From JAWKTM01 sp041399085 (GTDB lineage Bacteria > Planctomycetota > Planctomycetia > Pirellulales > Pirellulaceae), in NCBI GenBank assembly GCA_041399085.1, contig JAWKTM010000130.1, positions 1 to 7,803 on the forward strand: a stretch of 7,803 bases of DNA, read 5' to 3'. Shown piece by piece: positions 6,435 to 7,803 of this stretch. Made by a program: the position numbers and the translations under genes. Every line of letters begins with the position of its first letter. Position 1 is the first letter of the stretch. The notes beneath the pieces were generated by a model. That model saw nothing but the letters and a program-made list of their open reading frames with translations. It made no database searches and had not been told where the DNA came from.

Positions 6435-7043
6435 CCGTTCGTTGTGCCATTTTATCGCTGGAGACCTCATCCCTGGCACGGCTTGGAACCCGGTCCGGAC
6501 GCGCCACGCGTGGTCCAGGCATACATCGAAATGACGCCGTTCGATCTGGTTAAATACGAAATCGACAAAATTACGGGCTATCTGCGAGTGGATCGGCCGC
6601 AGCGCGGCGCGTCGCAGTCGCCCACTTTGTATGGCTTCATTCCGCAAACGTTTTGTGGGCCTCGCGTCTGTTCGCTGTCGCCCAAAACGAAGAAAGGAGA
6701 TGGCGATCCGCTGGACATCTGTGTCTTGAGCGAGCGGCCAATTGCCCGAGCCGAGGTAATCGTGACCGCGCGCGTCGTGGGCGGATTGCAAGTCGTGGAC
6801 CGTGAGGAAGCCGACGACAAGATTGTGGCCGTGTTGACGAACGACCGGTACTGGGGCGGCGCGAATGATATTAGTGATTTGCCGGTTGGTTTTGTGGAAC
6901 GGCTACAACACTACTTTACCACTTACAAAATGGTTCCCGGCGAAGGCAATGTGCTATCCGTCGAGCAGGTCTATGGTCGCGATCAGGCGTTGGAAGTAGT
7001 GTCGGCCGCATTGGAAGATTACGACGAAGAATATGGCCGCTAG
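6432..7043 (+). CDS. ppa: Soluble inorganic pyrophosphatase (family I)
   Basis: From the ATG at 6432 this encodes 203 residues. Family I pyrophosphatases hydrolyse pyrophosphate to two phosphates in the cytoplasm with Mg2+, pulling biosynthetic reactions forward. The active-site residues are all present: E33, K41 and E43 in YIEMTPFDLVKYE; R55 in YLRVDR; Y67 in YGFIP; the signature DGDPLD with D90, D92 and D95; D123, D128 and K130 in VVDREEADDK; and Y165-K166. The N-terminus with RPHPWHGLEPGPDAP and the C-terminal YGR...ALEDYDEEYG match a bacterial subgroup somewhat longer than the E. coli enzyme (about 175 residues). An in-frame GTG at 6378 would add 18 residues outside the family's usual start. 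A 161-base gap separates it from the upstream gene, and 46 bases separate it from the downstream one, so it could be co-transcribed with the latter. I saw no clear promoter pair in the 161-base gap. Confidence 0.95.
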   Translation: MPFVVPFYRWRPHPWHGLEPGPDAPRVVQAYIEMTPFDLVKYEIDKITGYLRVDRPQRGASQSPTLYGFIPQTFCGPRVCSLSPKTKKGDGDPLDICVLSERPIARAEVIVTARVVGGLQVVDREEADDKIVAVLTNDRYWGGANDISDLPVGFVERLQHYFTTYKMVPGEGNVLSVEQVYGRDQALEVVSAALEDYDEEYGR

Positions 7044-7089
7044 AATTTGTGTCGGATGACGACCAGCGGGTCGAGGGCAGTACGATCGA

Positions 7090-7803
7090 ATGAGTCAAGA
7101 TACGGCGATAAATAATGGTGGTTCCACCGAGTCGGCTCGCGCCGCCAACCGCCCTGCTGTCATGGGTGGGTGGCTTCCGGGCATCATCACTTGGCTGCTC
7201 ATATTGGTCTTAGGCGGAGCCATTATTGCGGTACGCTATTCCGCGGCCGAATCGGACCAAGCGAATGTGAACGTCTTCACATTGATTTTGGGCTTCGGGA
7301 TGTTTGTGACCTTTGGGGTATGGTTTGTATTCCGCAGCGCTTATCCGATGCTAATTCGGTTGCTGGCCCCCGTTGCGGTCATGCTGTCGGTCGCCGTTTG
7401 GTTCGCTTTGTATGAGATCGACCATGTCGATGGGAATTTGATCCCCCACTGGAAACGGCGCGGCGCCAAAGCTCCAGACGAATTGCTCGCTATGCCCGAA
7501 GTCGCGGCTCCCGACCAGGCGACGGAAATACCGGCGAAGGTGGATCTTGCCACGACGACCGCTTGGGACTTTCCCCAGTTTCTCGGCCCCAATCGCGACC
7601 TACAAGTGACGGCTGTGAAACTATCACAAAACTGGGATTCGGATCCTCCACAACAGCTTTGGCGGCAACCAATCGGCGCCGGTTGGTCTTCGTTCGCGGC
7701 CGTCAACGGCTTTGCGGTCACGTTGGAACAACGCGGCGACGAGGAATTAGTGACCTGCTATGAAGTGAAGACCGGCACGCTGCAGTGGTCCCATGCAATT
7801 GCT
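7090..7803 (+). CDS. Membrane-anchored PQQ-like beta-propeller protein (partial, runs off right edge)
   Basis: An ATG at 7090 opens 238 residues continuing past the right edge. Three hydrophobic helices lie at about residues 29-48, 61-81 and 88-108. Arg residues before helix 1 and between helices 2 and 3, and acidic residues just after helix 3, predict N-terminus in and C-terminal part outside the cytoplasm. After a Pro/Ala-rich linker (about 125-157) comes WDFPQFLGPNRD (159-170), the typical opening of planctomycete PQQ-like/BamB-like propellers. This is followed by a first blade ending CYEVKTGTLQWSHAIA (223-238), with the usual D/KTG-LW type repeat. The family serves as a binding scaffold or, when it carries true PQQ sites, as a dehydrogenase. 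Too little is visible to decide, and the WD-like fold alone does not show PQQ binding. The ribosome binding site is weak (GAGGG 12 bases upstream). It follows the pyrophosphatase by 46 bases. Confidence 0.88.
   Translation, partial: MSQDTAINNGGSTESARAANRPAVMGGWLPGIITWLLILVLGGAIIAVRYSAAESDQANVNVFTLILGFGMFVTFGVWFVFRSAYPMLIRLLAPVAVMLSVAVWFALYEIDHVDGNLIPHWKRRGAKAPDELLAMPEVAAPDQATEIPAKVDLATTTAWDFPQFLGPNRDLQVTAVKLSQNWDSDPPQQLWRQPIGAGWSSFAAVNGFAVTLEQRGDEELVTCYEVKTGTLQWSHAIA

Overview
The window looks like a chromosomal segment of a planctomycete, probably of the Pirellulales type. It has moderately GC-rich DNA, a DUF1501 protein, a PSCyt1/DUF1549/DUF1553 surface cytochrome-like protein, and a membrane-anchored PQQ-like beta-propeller protein. 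The first two families are heavily expanded in Planctomycetes and rare elsewhere. I see no mobile element, CRISPR array, phage gene, tRNA or rRNA.

Layout from left to right: (1) 1-1232, minus strand, the N-terminal 410 residues of a Tat-exported DUF1501 protein whose C-terminus lies off the left edge, with a good sigma70-like promoter at 1294-1323. (2) 1233-1839, about 600 bases with no recognisable gene; it holds one weak minus-strand ORF and an 8-bp inverted repeat. (3) 1840-2919, plus strand, an acyl-CoA (delta-9 type) fatty acid desaturase with all three histidine boxes and an unusually long Lys-rich N-terminus. (4) 2972-3003, a 13-bp perfect hairpin that probably terminates both convergent genes. 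(5) 3012-3860, minus strand, a UlaG-like metallo-beta-lactamase-fold hydrolase. (6) 4084-6270 (possibly from 4018), plus strand, a secreted protein with PSCyt1, Ig-like, DUF1549 and DUF1553 domains. (7) 6432-7043, plus strand, a soluble family I inorganic pyrophosphatase. (8) 7090 to the right edge, plus strand, the N-terminal 238 residues of a three-helix membrane-anchored PQQ-like beta-propeller protein.

The genes do not form one obvious pathway. The desaturase (membrane lipid unsaturation), pyrophosphatase (pyrophosphate removal for biosynthesis) and UlaG-like hydrolase are housekeeping or of unknown substrate. The DUF1501, DUF1549/DUF1553 and beta-propeller proteins are exported or envelope-bound and belong to the planctomycete cell-surface repertoire. 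DUF1549/DUF1553 and DUF1501 genes are usually adjacent and co-directional. Here a member of each lies on opposite strands about 2.85 kb apart, with two unrelated genes between them. I found no convincing evidence of a new defence or mobile system; the findings below are modest.
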